A stretch of DNA of 64,000 nt from Serinus canaria. Its lineage: Eukaryota > Chordata > Aves > Passeriformes > Fringillidae. The notes beneath the pieces were generated by a model. That model had not been told where the DNA came from, did not search any database, and was given only the letters and a program-made list of their open reading frames with translations. Shown piece after piece: positions 46,952 to 60,260 of this stretch. The position numbers and the translations under genes were made by a program. The first letter of the stretch is position 1. The number at the start of each line of letters is the position of its first letter. The stretch spans positions 38,105,059-38,169,058 of the forward strand of contig NC_066313.1 of assembly GCF_022539315.1 (NCBI RefSeq), read 5' to 3'.

Positions 46952-49900
46952 ATGCTCCCTGTTATTGATTTCCCCTAGAGTTAGTAAGAAAGTGAAAAAA
47001 ATCAAAATATAGGAAAGCATTGTAGTCAGCTATATAATGCTAAAAACAGCACAGGGAAAACAGGGTGTAATTAAAACACAGAATTCCCCTTGCACCAGCA
47101 AGTGATTAAGAACTGTATTGTGGAAAGAACAAAGATAAAGGTATTCCTAAGAAAGAGAACAAAAGATAGTTCTGCTTATTACACTAGAGAATTTTTTTAT
47201 CCTTAAGTAAAGACAATCCTCCTCGTAATGCCATGCTGACAGGGTTGCCTGGACTTTTTTAAGCAGTCCCTAGAAATGGATGTTAGATGTATGAAAATAT
47301 AAAAATATTGATCCACCTGTCCAAGTTTTTGTACTAAAATTTAAAGGTGGTATTATTTCCTTTTGGAAAGCTTCTGGATGGCTAGTCAGAAATCAACACC
47401 TTTCACTGAAAATATATAATTTTTCATTTGGGATGAAATCATTAGGATCTGCTTTTAGTGCCTGAATTCAAGCTTGATATTTCAATAAAGCAATCTAGAT
47501 TTAGATATCCAAATACACTCAAATAGTCTGATCTAATATATGGTGAGCTGGTATAGAGTTCCCTCTTGGACTTTGTTAAGGTAAAATTCTAGCTTCAAGT
47601 TTCCCTTGATCCATTACTATGGAATGGAGTCTGACTGAAAATACTGCTGAGGTGATGGAGGCTTCTAATTACAACTGCCCAACTCTGCTCCGAAATAGAA
47701 TGTTATCCACTTTCAATGTTTATGATCTTTACTAAATAAAAACCTAAAACTACCTAAAATTTAGACCAGTTAGTAAAATTATTCTAATTTTTGCTACTAA
47801 CTCAACCTAAATTCCCATGATGTAGTTCATAAAGAAATAAACAAATCTCCACAGGAAAATTCAGGGACTAACAGTCTTAACATATCAACTAATTCCTTTT
47901 TTAAAGTTACAAAGATAAAACCAAACAAATACTTATATTGGACCATGGAGTATTTAACATTAAACCCAGCACCTGAATTTGCAGAAGAAAAAATGGAAGC
48001 CACCATGTAACATGATCGTGGGTGAAATCTACACTTCATCCTTGAATTCCACTAAGCCAGCACAAAGATAGCTACTGTGCATTGGCTACATAATGTGATG
48101 TGGGAATTGATGCTACCTGTATTTCAGGAGCACACTCTTAAGTTTCCAAAGGAGGGGGTAGCTTTCATAAAATCCACACTTTAAAGAAAGGTCACTTAGA
48201 TTAGGTCACCTTGTTTCATTTGATGGCAGTTTTGAGGACCTCAGCCTTATATTTTATCGTTTTTCATTCTTGTTGAAGGGTTTGTCATACTTTCTAAAAA
48301 GGCAAGCTTCCTAAACATGGAGTTGCAAACTAAAAAATAAATAAAATTAATTTTTCAAAGGATAATATAAAAGAAAGAATTGAGAGAGGGCAATGTTTCT
48401 GTTCAAAACAGCATAAGCATGTTATCTCTGAAAGAGTAACTACCATTTTTGCTCACTGGCTTTTCCTCCATCCAAAGATTTTTCTCCACTTGCAGTTTGA
48501 TTACACTCAGTTTTACTCCAGGGAAATGAAAACACTGCATCACAAATCAGGTGCACCTGCATGATGCAATTTTAGGGTTTTCCAATGACCTGCAGTGACT
48601 AAAAGCAGGAACTATCATCCTTTCAAGATTTTTTTTTAAAACTGGATTCTCACATGGAAGCACTTGACAAAAATCTAACACCTTTTGCTTGAGTGCTCCC
48701 TGTAGGCAATCAGAAAACCATACAGCATTTCCACCAGGTCACTTCTCAGCATAAGAATGAGGTTAATTGCATCTGGGTTTATGTGTTTAAACCACAAAAA
48801 CCCCCAAAGTACAGAAATCTCTGTAATTTCAGTTTGGATTAACTTTGTAAAACCTGTCTCTTCAATAGTCTTCCATAAAAAGGAAAAGGCTTCCAAGAGG
48901 AGCTAATTTCAGCTTTCTAGGACGTCTAGGATGTAACGCTCCAAGTGGATGTGAAAACAGATGTTATATTTGTATCACATTATATCACAATGTTTGTGTC
49001 ACATTGCTACATTTTTTCAAAAACCAAGCACATCTAACCTTTCCTTCAACTTATTCTTAGGAGCCTTAGTCGATTTAAGATGTCAATAGTTTAAATGAAT
49101 TACATTTGCTTTTTCACAATTTATGTTGTGACTTTGTCAGGATTTTCATTTTTACACACTATCACAGAACAGCCTGGACTGATACACTCATGTCTTGAGA
49201 TTTCAGAAAACTAGTCTTCCTTTGTAATCCTCATTTGGGACTCGAGATAAAATAAAGATAATTTTCAAGTTTTGGGAAAAAAAAAAAAAAATTCCTTGGC
49301 CTGTTCCTTGTCTACAGATATAGAGTGGAGAAAATCTAACATCCAGAGTTCCTTGCTATGTAACATAATTTTTCTTTTTGATTCAGTTGCCTAAACCTGA
49401 GTAGTTTATTGCCCTTTACGTGTACTTGGACTTACATCTTTATGTTTTTGTGATCAGTTCAAAAGGCTGTAGATCTCCAGAAAGTCTTCTGTCATATTTT
49501 CTGTGCCTTTACAGATATTTCTACTTGATCAAATATTTCAAATGGCAGAATGTGTTTATATCTAAGTAACTGAACATTACCCAGGAGTCAGCTCTCAATT
49601 CAAATTGAGTTTGCAGATCTAATTCAAATCCTGTAATCTATTTATGTTTTGCTTTGAGAACCTTCTAAATAAATGTGAAATATTGAAAAATCCTTTTTTC
49701 AATCTTAGAGGATACATGAAAAGGCAAAATTGCACTACTGACTGTAAATTTCAGTGGTTAAAACACTGTAAACACCTAGAAAGGATTCTTTTGATGTCAG
49801 AGACCAAATCAATTTTTGCCTTCATATAACGATCTTCAAAATGGTATTGCAAGCACAAATGTTGTATTTATAACAGAATATAGAAAAGGTAAAACAGGGA

Positions 49901-50050
49901 GAATCATGTTTCATGTAGTACTGCAAGAAAATAAGACTCTTCATTAGTATTTGGAATTTTCAGTGGCTTTCTGAAATAGTTAATGTCTAAGATTGTCAGG
50001 TATTATATCAGTGAGCTTTCATACCCATGCTTAACATCAGTGGAATATGC
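46952..50050. other. Unannotated interval
   Basis: No gene or repeat family is recognised, apart from an A15 run at 49279-49293. Minus-strand frames at 47827-48039 and 48675-48896 are short and not recognised. Confidence 0.45.
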
Positions 50051-50172
50051 AGAGGGACATAAGGAGACAAATTAAAGGCATTCATTCCTGAAAGAGGAAA
50101 TATACAATTAATAGAGGGACACCAGGAGACAAATAAACTCATTCATTCCTGAAAGAGGAAACATACCATTAC
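50051..50172. repeat. 62-bp tandem duplication
   Basis: AGAGGGACATAAGGAGACAA (50051) recurs as AGAGGGACACCAGGAGACAA (50113). ATTCATTCCTGAAAGAGGAA is identical in both units. The period is 62 bp and the units are about 85% alike. There are two copies and no open frame across them. Confidence 0.9.
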
Positions 50173-53100
50173 TTGCACTCTCTAATATTAAAATTACTGG
50201 GAAGGGAACTGAGGGAAATTAGGAAGGTAGATGATGATCATATTTACTATTGAAGGAAAAAGTGCAATCTGTGTGGCATGGAAATATGAGAACCATTCTG
50301 AAAGAAAAGTGGCACAGCTCCAGATTCTGTGATACCTTAAGTTCTGTCTGTGTCTTTTTAAGGATCTTTCCAAGTAACAAGTCTGGCACCTGCGTGTCTT
50401 GGAATGGTATCATATGTTCCATTCCATTTGTGGTAAGAGTTTTATATTTGTAAAATGTCTCTAAAAATTTGTTTCTTCAGCTGTTTGAGTTTGAAACTAT
50501 TGAAAACTGCAAAGAGCATGAAAAGCAACACTCATGCTGATTTAAATCCCCCCCCCCAAAGTATTTATTTCACCACTAGAAATAAATACTGAAATAAAAT
50601 AATATCTACAAAATTGATGTGAATCATTTGAAAATATTATTTGAGATTTATACTCTATGTTTCTTTAAAATAAACACATAAATAAAGTATGTACTTTCTG
50701 GGTATGATCTATTTTGTTTTAGTATCTGTAGTTAGTTGAACAGAATCTCACATACTCAAAACTTTGTACTGCCATAAGGTCTCTGATGAGAGATCCAGAC
50801 TGCTGGGAAAAGAGCTACACTTCACTTTTTGCAGTTATTAGCTTACATTACCCTGGTCAGTCTTTTGTTTTACCTGTTTGTGTCAGCTATTCTGTCTTTT
50901 CAGAAAAGAAAAAAAAAGAAAAAAACAAACCAGCACCAAAACCATTGAAATAATAAAAAACCCAGCCATGAGATAAAGCCCTAAAATCACCTAACTCTTT
51001 GATTCAAAGCACCTAACAGATTGTACGTGCCAAATAAAGAAATGTACACAGTGAAAATAATTATATCTGGACTATATAGCCATTAAAAATCCTTTATAAT
51101 TGACCTCACAAATATTCTTAATGAAGTCAGAGTCTTGCAGGGAGCAGAATTAATAAAATGAATGTTCAAGAATGAACAATAAAGTTCATATAGTCATGCT
51201 GTTTTTTTTAAAAAAAGATCCACCCCCACATGTAGATTTTGAAAAGAATTATTTAAGACTTCTGGATGCTAAATATTTCTGATAATCAGTTTATTTATTT
51301 AGGATCTATTTAGAAATTACCTTTTGTACTGGTCCCATTTTTAAACAGTTCCTCAAGCAGTAATATTTGCTATAATTGTCATAGCATTTTAAATGATTCT
51401 GCTTTTTTCAACTCTGTGTCTGATGCATTCCTCATAAGCAGCAACACCATCACCAAAATCTCTGGTGTTCTCCATTTCTCTGTTCAAATAATGTTACAAA
51501 TGTGTAGAAATACAAATTTATCTGTTTTTTGCTCATATCATTGTTAAGACTTCCTTAAGAAAGTTAGAATTCACAAATATGTTTTTCAACTAGATGCACA
51601 CAAAGTTGTTTTGTTTGGCTTTTTTTTGGAGGGGTGGTATTTTCAAATGCTTTCCATTAAAATGAAAAATGTCAAAATATTACTTATATTTTAAAAGTTA
51701 GATTTAGACAGAAAAAGAACAACTCCATAAAGTAACACACTTAGTTTTTGGACTTCCTGTTGTATATTTAATGTTTTTTTTCTGAAAGGAAGAGTCACAG
51801 TAACCCAATCACAAGTCCTCAAAACTTTAAACTTTCAGGTTTTCACTGTCATAAATGCTCCTGACTGGAGCCTGGAACTTCACAGAAATCAGAAGTTTAA
51901 GCATTTCTGACAGCCCTTTCCTTAGAGATGTTGTTGTCCTACTGCAATTTCCTATACATTGAAACTGGTACATACACAGAAAATACGGAAACGATTTAGC
52001 AAATATCTGTTTTCCAACTCAGCATATTCTGTGATTCAGTCATTCTGTGATCCTGAGTTTATGTTAGATGTTTTTCAATGTCATGGGTAATGGCTCTGAC
52101 CTCATAATGAAATCATGAAAGCTTTACAAAGGAAAAAAAAAATGCAAATTTAAAAGTCTTAATCTGAATCTTTAAAATATATCCAAGACATCTTCTTGGA
52201 TTCTAAGGTTTTCTTAACCACATTTTAGCAGAAAAAATATTGTCACTTATACCACTTAACATTCAAACTAAGATTCAGTCAACATGAATACTGACATCAG
52301 GGAAAGGGGATGTTTCTAACAATGTACTAAACTTAGAAAAAAGTATAGAATTCAAGTGGTTTGGGCCCCATTGTAGAATATATTTTTTCTTATGCCTGAA
52401 GAAACACAAAAATTATGCTTAATAACCTGAAGGCACATGACATTATCTACACAGACAATGTTTATGCAATATAAAGAAAGGGTGGAAAAGCAAAACCTCT
52501 AAGAGTTGTTTCTCCTAGCATTCATGTCTATATATTACAAATCAAATTTTGAATTTTCTTTTGTTTTAACAAGCCAGGAAAAGCCATTAAATTTGACCTG
52601 TTTATGCCAAATTTATGTAAATAAAAATTTACTGTGTGAAAGCTTTTTCTCTTGCTCTCTGTCATGTAAAAACTAAGGGTCATTTTGTAACTGACAACAA
52701 GATATTATTTTGAATTTCCTTCCTCTGTAGCACAATTCCATTATGCACCATGGAAGCAAATTAACTAGATCTCAATGGAGATAAACAAAAATGCCAGTTT
52801 TTTCCTACAAAGAGAATCCAAGTTTGAATCATTCACTGCTGTAGATTATTCAGCAGGATATTTTGAGGAGTGGTGAACTTGAATTCAATAAGAATATTTA
52901 ATGTACCCTTTCAACACAAGTTTTTAACGTTAGATACTGTGCACACAGCCTCACCTTTTCCACAAATTGATGTTACTAACCACTTTAAAATAGCAATAAA
53001 ATGTACTATGAAAAATTGACAAAACACAACAAACCCCTTCTCTTTTTTCTGTATAATTCATAAACAGGGTAATTTCCTAGACCAATGGTGTTTCCAAACC

Positions 53101-55121
53101 TGGTCCCTTTTTCTTCTCTTCCTTTTTTTTTTCACTTTGGAGTTACTGTTTTTGAACAAGAACCCTGGGAAGTTGTGCATAATAAGTGATCCTTGGCTCT
53201 GAATTTCTTCAATGGAGATAACTGAAACATTTACACCAAACATTTTCTGAGGAATTCTGGGATAAATGAGCAATGTTACACAAAAGTAGCTGCAGTGTGA
53301 AATCTTCCTGACCTCTCCTATTAATAAGGGCACTTTGCTATGACATTGTTATATACGAAACATATTTCTAAGTAAATTAAATTCCAACTTTTTTTCTGTT
53401 TCTTGTAAACCATGATGTACAATTTATTACAGGACTGTTTATTCAAAGTTCTGAGTGAAAAACTATGTGCGAGTGGATGTGTTTGAAGTTCAGAAGGCAT
53501 TGCAATTTCTGTTTTATGGATGGAACCACCACTCAAGGAAACAAAACTGCAGTGCAAAAAAGACAGAAAAAAGTATGGGTTCTTTAAGTTCAGGAGCATC
53601 TGGAAAAAAAGATACATGTAGTTTTCCTTAAAAAAATGTAATTTACTTTTAAATAAACAATGATTTTTTAAAAAAATATATCCCCCAAGTACAGGAATTT
53701 GCTTTAAAATAAACTGTACAGAATTTCTCTGAACTACACAAATTAAACCTGAATAAAAAGATTTGGACAACTAATTTACATTGTCTGCCTTGAGAATGAA
53801 ATCCCAATATTTTTAATGATGAATTTTACTGCTTTTTTTCCTTTTGGGACTGGAAAAATATCTTCCAACCCTAAGTCTAGGCTATAATACCAGTTAATTT
53901 GACTAAAATAATACACTATAAATTTAAATACAGTAGATATGACTAACATGATTAAATATTCCTGTCAATCATTAAAATAATTAAAAAGTAACCATATTTT
54001 TTCTTGGTCTTGTGAATGTCACAGGAATAATCTGAATAATTTTGTCCTTAATGCAAGCAACAGAAATATTGGCTAGAAGATTCTAATGTGACAGGCACAT
54101 AGCAAATAAATTTTGTATTCTTAAAACAATTTTACATCTGAATGTGATTCATAGTTTTGGGGTTTTTTTTATTATTTGCTTTGGGTTTTTCTTCTTTTTT
54201 AAGTAAACCACAGCAATCACCTTTGTGTTCATGAGTGAGTGCAAGAAGCGTGTCTCACTCTCGGATCTAAAATTTCAGGTAGACAACCTCCAGAACCTCC
54301 AACAACACTGAGAGGATTTATTCTCTGAATGCTTTTCCATTCAAGATCAGTTAGGTTTTAAATATCTGGAAATGTGTAGGCTATACATGAACTGAAGCTC
54401 CCAAGTTCAGATTTAGATCAAGTCTTAAATCAATCTCTGCTCATATTTGTAGGGTTTTTTTTTTGAGATCATTTGATGTAGAAAATATGATTTCAGTGGA
54501 AGTGTAGAATTCTAAAAGTTAGGAAGTTGTGTTTCACCCCTTTGCATAAGATGAAAATACAAAGATGTGATATTAATGTAAGAATTTAGCATGTCTTTTT
54601 CCTATTTGAAACAAAAAGAGGTACAGAAAAAATTGTGAATTTCCCAGTGTAGAGCCTCCTCACTTAACTCTAGCAAAAATACTTTTAAAGCTGGAATGCA
54701 AAAAAAGGTCACCTCAGACACAAAGAAGGTTGGTACCATGCAAATTGCAGTTTCCTATGGCTGTTTGCAGTTGCCTTATACATCATGAGGATATTTTCAG
54801 TTCCCTTCTGAAGACAGCGAGTATACAAAATCTTTTCAGTTGGCATCTAATAGAGCTGTTACTCTAACTTTTTATAATTGCTAAAGGCCATCTATTTTTA
54901 GAAGAGGTGGAAGTATTTTACCTTCCTCTGAATGTCTGTGGATCCTGAAAACCACGGTGTTTGTACATCTGCCCTGAGAAGCTATTTTTATGCAAAAATA
55001 TAGACTACCTGGCAGATATAAAATATTAATAAACCATTTTGTTCTAAATACTTTCAAGTTTCTACTTCAGCACAATTTATGCTTAAATAAGACAAAGAAA
55101 AGAAATTAAACTCTTTCTTTT
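50173..55121. other. Unannotated interval
   Basis: It contains a C9 run at about 50549-50557, an A-rich run at 50902-50931 and, at about 52000-52055, a short CR1-tail-like phrase. The 149-codon minus-strand frame at 53321-53770 has a random-looking composition. At 54235-54330 a less AT-rich phrase could be an old repeat, but it is not identified. Confidence 0.4.
52005..52055 (+). mobile_element. Possible CR1 3' tail remnant
   Basis: CCAACTCAGCATATTCTGTG then ATTCAGTCATTCTGTGAT resembles the CR1 end 'CCAACCTCAGCCATTCTGTGATTCTGTGAT'. Only about 40 bp are informative and no CR1 body is recognisable upstream. Confidence 0.4.
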
Positions 55122-55195
55122 TAAAAAAGAAAAAAAAAAAAAAACAAAAAACCACAACCCCCCGCCCTCCAAAAGACCAAAACCAAAATAATCTG
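55122..55195. repeat. A-rich low-complexity tract
   Basis: Long A runs interrupted by single G or C, passing into C- and A-rich sequence with a CCCCCC run. It is simple sequence only. Confidence 0.9.
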
Positions 55196-55992
55196 CAGCA
55201 ACTACTAAACAATAACTAGGGGAAACAGTGAACTAAGGAAAAACTTTTGGTGGATTTCTGTTCTTGGTCTATCTGCTATAATATATATCAAGAAGAATAC
55301 TGCTTTCCTAAAGTTATTTGCTTTCCAGCTTCCATTTCCTATAAAAGCCATTAAAGCAAGATAAATAATTTGTCTAAATAAAGAGTCCCAGTTCTATACT
55401 CTACAGGAATAGGAAGCCATAAGCCGTTTCAGGAATTACAAGAAAAGGTCAGAGCATTTTCTTGGAAACTCAGTCATAAAGAAGTAGTCCTAATAAGAGT
55501 CACACATAAATTACTGCAGAATTATGCCAATGCTAAAATGCATTTGTAAAAGTGCATGCAATAAGTACTGCATATCTAATGAAATAAATGTTATTGCATG
55601 CAAGCTCTCTGCTTATGACAGTATATTTATTACTCTGCTGAAGAAAGCTAAGTGTTCTGGGCATTGATCACTGCAGGACTTCATTGTCTTGAACAGCTTT
55701 CCTTTAGAAACAATTCTGTTTTTTTTTTAAAGTAAACATTAATGATAAATGCTAAATGCATAAATAGTCAATAACTGAGTAAGACAGCATTGCAGACTTG
55801 AGAGACAAATGTTAGTGCAGCTTCTGACTTACCATTGCAAGTATTAAGAAATATCCTTTCAAGACTGTTGCTGAAAAAAATTTCTCTGGCTAAACTAAGA
55901 TCACCTGGGAAAAACACTATCTCACTTGGGGAAAAAATGGTATTGAATATAACATTGGGTTTAACACAATTCTGTCAGACCGTGCATCTTCA
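55196..55992. other. Unannotated interval, possible conserved non-coding DNA
   Basis: No gene is recognised. At about 55500-55610 there are repeated ATGCA-type motifs (ATGCATTT, GTGCATGCAATAA, TTGCATGCAAGC), a pattern seen in vertebrate conserved enhancers. No alignment supports this. Confidence 0.3.
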
Positions 55993-56062
55993 TAAAGAAT
56001 GGTTTGGGTTGGAAGGGACTTTAACAATCCTCCAGTTCCATATTGCAGGAACTACTAATAGT
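55993..56062 (-). mobile_element. CR1 LINE 3' end, antisense, very short
   Basis: AAAGAATGGTTTGGGTTGGA then AGGGACTTTAACAATCCTCC and AGTTCCA is the reverse complement of the CR1 3' UTR (family pattern GATGATCTTTAAGGTCCCTTCCAACC then CAAACCATTCT). Only about 65 bp survive, as in many severely 5'-truncated CR1 insertions. Confidence 0.85.
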
Positions 56063-57689
56063 CTTAGTGTAAAATGATTAGAACTTGGTAAAAGTTCTAT
56101 TAGGAATTGTATTTCTATTAATTATAGAAATAAGAAAAAACATTTAATGATCCATTGCATGCATATATTGTTACATCATAAATCTCAAAAATATTCCTTT
56201 CTGCTTAACTTGTTTTTTAAAATCAGTGTTGTTTTACACCTATATCAGTGAATTTGAACAATTCCCATAACAAGAGGCATGACCAATTTTCAGACAAAGA
56301 GAGTAAAATATAGGTCTATGGCCAAAAAGATTTAGTCAATATTGTAACTGGTGCCTTTTTGGCTATTCAACTGACCATGTACCAGAAGCAAAATTTAATT
56401 TCTTGTGAGTAAGTTGAGTAGTGACATGTTATCTGGAAGATCTGCTCGTGGTTAGTAAATGCAGTGCAGGAATTATACCTTATATATTAGGCATCTATGG
56501 TTAGGTAACTAAATTCTCTCCTGGAAAAAAGTCTTGATTCATCTGGCTAAAAACAACCTTTAGAGACATTTTACTTTCTGTGGGGAATCCTATCTGGTCT
56601 TCAGCTTGTAGTCTGGAATTGCACAGGACCTTTCTTGTGTGGTATTTAAAATTAAAAATACCTTTCTCTGTAGAAGCACTGGACATGTATGTTAACAAGT
56701 GGATATATTCCTAATAATGGGCTTTACCATGAGTCAAACTATTTCATATCTCAGTTTTAGCTCCAGCTCAGAATTTGCTTCATCTCTACTGCCTACACTA
56801 TGGGAACTTACACTCCTATTTAGATATATTGACACTGATATACATATGTTTCTTTGTCTAGAAATAAACCCCACTTGAACAATAAAATATAATTTAAACC
56901 TGATCTCCTATTTTCCCCCAGCAATATATATTCTGTGATAATTTATAGTATGATAAGTATGCTAAGTTCTTTAGGATGCATACTCAAAATTCAATTAACT
57001 CCTTTAACAGTTCATAAATAAGACTGGCATAAATTTTCAATTTCTTATATTTTGATTTTTGTTTTTTTAATAATCTACATAAAATATAAGGAACCATGAA
57101 GAAGTTCATCCTGTCCAAAGAAATAACTATATTTGGAACTTCAGGATGGCAACACACGATCACAAATGTTAAAATGATTACACAAAATCACTCTCTCTCC
57201 TTTTGTTACAAGTTTATTTCCACTCAGGGTTAATAGGGTTCCCTCAGTTCATATAAAGTCCTTTCCATCAAAGAAAATCTATGAACTTCAATAATTTTTG
57301 CAAGCATTAATAGTCCTCCTTTAAGTCCAAAACGTGTAACACCTAATTTCAGTATTTCTGCAGTATGTTATGCTAGATTGAAAATATTCTCCATAACGTT
57401 TTCTGGAAGAAGCACAACTAATCAGAAAGATTTAATGTCACTTCAGATGAAGAATGGTCTTCAACATTGTAAGTCTCTGTTTTCACATTATAGTGAGAAT
57501 ATAAAATTTGTTCAAAGTGCTGCTCGTGAATATAATCCACTCTGTTCTTTCACAGCAGTGTGAGTAACCTCTTTAATCAGAATCAATCACAAAGTTCCAT
57601 GCTTAGAAGTAGGCATAAACATCCTGATTTTCACATGTTGGAATTCCTGAGTTCAGTGGATGTTATGGGTATGTGACACCTCTATGAAT
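56063..57689. other. Unannotated interval
   Basis: AT-rich, with no recognised gene or repeat. Confidence 0.5.
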
Positions 57690-57800
57690 CAGGCCTTGAA
57701 ACACACACTTAAGCACCTAACAAAAGGTGCCCTTACTCTCATAGAAGGCTGAGCACCCATATTGAAGCTAATGAAGCAGCAGTACTTGTTAAATCTGATA
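57690..57800. repeat. Possible ancient amniote interspersed repeat
   Basis: GAATCAGGCCTTGAAACACA then CACTTAAGCACCTAACAAAA and GGCTGAGCACCCATATTGAA then GCTAATGAAG is reminiscent of the 'GATCAGGCCC...TGAGCACCC.CATTGAAGTCAATGGG' phrases frequent in turtle, crocodilian and bird genomes. I cannot name the family. The match is short and comes from memory. Confidence 0.35.
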
Positions 57801-58159
57801 ACCAGATTAAATTTAGCTGCAAAACCTGAACATTAAAAGCAAGCAAATTTCTGATTAACAAGGAGAGAATCTTCATCTTCTTGCCTGTCATTGCTCTCCT
57901 GTCATCCATCTGCTTTTTTCTTTCCTGGGTGTGGATCATATGGGAAGGTGTGTGTGTCTGTTTGCATCTCTGTGTCTGTGTGGATTTTGCTTGTTTGGGT
58001 TTTTTTGGTCTTTTAAACTTTTCCTGATCAGCCTTCACAACTTTGTGAGAGCTTGACTTTTAACAATATTTTTTGCTGAGTAATTTAGAAAGACAAGCAT
58101 ATTCCTGGTACCCTCAAATGACCTGGCAGCAGACTTAAAGTGAAAGTCAGAAGAAGATG

Positions 58160-58405
58160 GTACTTATCCTCTCTGGTGACTGTCTAGTCAAACTCTCTGC
58201 TCAAAGCAGAATCATTTAGAGTCTGTTGCTTGAACCCCAGGTTTTGAGTGCCTGAGAGGATGGAGGATCCACAACTATTCTCGGCAAACTCTTCCATTGT
58301 TCTATCCCTCTCAAAGTATTTTTTTTTTCTGCTTAAGTTTAAATGGAATTTCCTGTATTTCCATATGTGCCAACTACCTCTTATTGTCACTAGATATTTA
58401 ATGTA
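58160..58405 (-). mobile_element. CR1 LINE 3' fragment, antisense
   Basis: CTCTGGTGACTGTCTAGTCA then AACTCTCTGCTCAAAGCAGA (about 58173-58212), GAGTGCCTGAGAGGATGGAG then GATCCACAACTATTCTCGGC, and TTTAAATGGAATTTCCTGTA then TTTCCATATGTGCCAACTAC match, in order, antisense CR1 from the 3' UTR into the ORF2 C-terminus. The 3' end is at the left and its terminal tail is not preserved. It is inactive. Confidence 0.88.
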
Positions 58406-59559
58406 AGTGTGCTTAAATATCTATAAATCAGGGGTTCCATAAAATATGTTACACAATGGGTCAAGCAATGAAAGCAGGTAAAGAAACTCCTGGAAATATT
58501 TCTTAAACAGATGCTTCCAGACAACCCATACAAAGGAAAAAAGGTACATTTATTTTGGGCTGCTGCTGTGCCTGAATAGATGAAGTCTCACACTGTGTGG
58601 CAGCATGCAAGTTTTAAAAAGTTCTTTGATCCTTACCTATTAACAGATACTTCTTTTCCCTTTGATCCTTTCCCATCTGATGATCTGAAGAAACTGTATT
58701 TAAAACCACACAGTTGTCAAAAAACAGTGTCTTACCTAAACCTCTAGCTAGATCTCCTTCATCCACTATAGATTGCTCAATGCTCTCTGGATGGAGCTTT
58801 CCACAAACATCTAACAGATTTCTGCAGACTTTTGCTGTTCTGTTGTATTCACAGTTTGTATTTTTACTGTACTAGGACGCTTTCAAGCACCTAGTGTGTT
58901 GGAATCTGCAGACTCTTTTCACATGAGATAAAAGATAGCTCTGAGTTCATGCTGATATTTATTCTTAAGAAAATCCATTTTGGGGGAAAATATTTTTCTT
59001 TCCCTGTAACTGCAAAGTTCCCATTTGAAGCTGAAAAGAAATGCAAAGAATTCATATTTATTGTTCCATGTCCCCCTCTTGAACATCAAAAAGACAATCG
59101 GATTCTACTTCACCTTTTACAATTAAGAGTGTAATATAAAATAGTGGCTTACTAGCAAAATGGTGCAGAAAATCTCACTCTATTTATACAGAACCTAATA
59201 ATGAAACAGTGTTACAACTGATGTCACGATTTAAATGCAAACACATTATAAAATTATGTCATACAGTGAAGTCTTACTATATAATAACTATAGAGAAACT
59301 AAATTATTTTTATGGTGATCCTGTGCAATTTTGATTTTGGATGGCACCTATCCCAGGAGTTTGGTCTAAGAGCCTTTCTAGAAAATCTCTAGGAACCATT
59401 TGTGTAAGAATATACAAGTTGATTAAGTATGCAAATTACTGACATTAGGATTTTTTTTCCTCTTCTATAATGCAGAAGAAATAAATTTCTGTTTGTTCTG
59501 TTCTAAAGTCTTTGAGACAGAGCTCCTAAGGCACTGTTAGAGAGTCAGGATAAAAGCAA
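58406..59559. other. Unannotated interval
   Basis: No gene or repeat is recognised, apart from a T run at 59451-59458. Confidence 0.5.
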
Positions 59560-60000
59560 ACAACCAACAAAACAAAAGCAAAAATAAAAACAAACAAAAC
59601 CAAAAATAAACAGAAAACCCATACCCAAAACAAAAAAAAACACCAGAGCAACAAACCCCCCCAAAAATAAATAAACCCCAAGCAATTTGTCTTCAAATAA
59701 CACACTCCACCCCTGCAACCCTCATACTACCAGAATCTTGCCATGTTACCCAATATATTCCATTTCTCATCTCTGTGAATCATATATTTAAGAATTATCA
59801 TTACAATCCACATTTATTACTCAATCATCACAATTTTCACAAACTTCTCTTGCATAAAAACACCCAAAACAACTCCCACTTCAAACTCAAACAGCAAAAT
59901 CACAACACTGATTGAAAGTGGAAAATTTATGCTCAATCTGCTCCTTTCTTCACCACAATTACAACAGCCAAAATTCCCCACCCTCATTCCCCTGCTCACT
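59560..60000. other. Strongly G-depleted A/C-rich tract
   Basis: Over about 440 bp the + strand contains only about 25 G (roughly 6%), while A and C dominate. The first 130 bp are AAAC/AAAAT-type simple sequence. The rest is complex sequence that keeps the same strand bias. The tract ends about 100 bp before an LTR fragment in the + orientation. No frame is convincing and no retroviral motif was found. It could be a simple-sequence expansion that has since diverged, or a mutationally biased retroelement relic. Confidence 0.75.
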
Positions 60001-60097
60001 CACCAGCTGCATCCCACCCATGTTTTACCTATTGGCTCTCCCAATTACTATGCCTGTCTCAAGCTCCTCATGCCCTGTGTTGTGCACTGTAAAGAGC

Positions 60098-60260
60098 TGT
60101 GGGGTGATGACCTTGCCTAGACACCAGGTGCCCACCAAGCTGCTCTATCCCTTCACCTCCTCAGCAAAAAAGAGGAGCAGAATATAAGGGGAAAAGAACC
60201 TGGTGGGTCAAGGTAAAGGCAGCTTAATAATGCAAAAGCAAAGGCTGTGCACAGTCTGGA
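60098..60260 (+). mobile_element. LTR 5' fragment (type B)
   Basis: TGTGGGGTGATGACCTTGCC then TAGACACCAGGTGCCCACCA and AGCTGCTCTATCCCTTCACC starts like the LTR at 46427, and AACCTGGTGGGTCAAGGTAA then AGGCAGCTTAATAATGCAAA fits the 'GTGGGTCGAGATAAGGACAG' segment. Recognisable LTR sequence stops near 60260. The matching 3' part of this LTR type lies at 61095-61555, so the two pieces may be one LTR broken by later insertions. Confidence 0.72.

Noticed and set aside
50051..50172. CRISPR-like repeat-spacer pattern
   Set aside because: Only two units in direct tandem with no spacers, in a vertebrate sequence context.
53321..53770. 149-codon minus-strand open frame
   Set aside because: Random-looking hydrophobic/lysine composition, with no recognisable motif.
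54235..54330. Less AT-rich phrase resembling an exon or old repeat on the minus strand
   Set aside because: No family or protein could be recognised, and the frame is short and bounded by stops.
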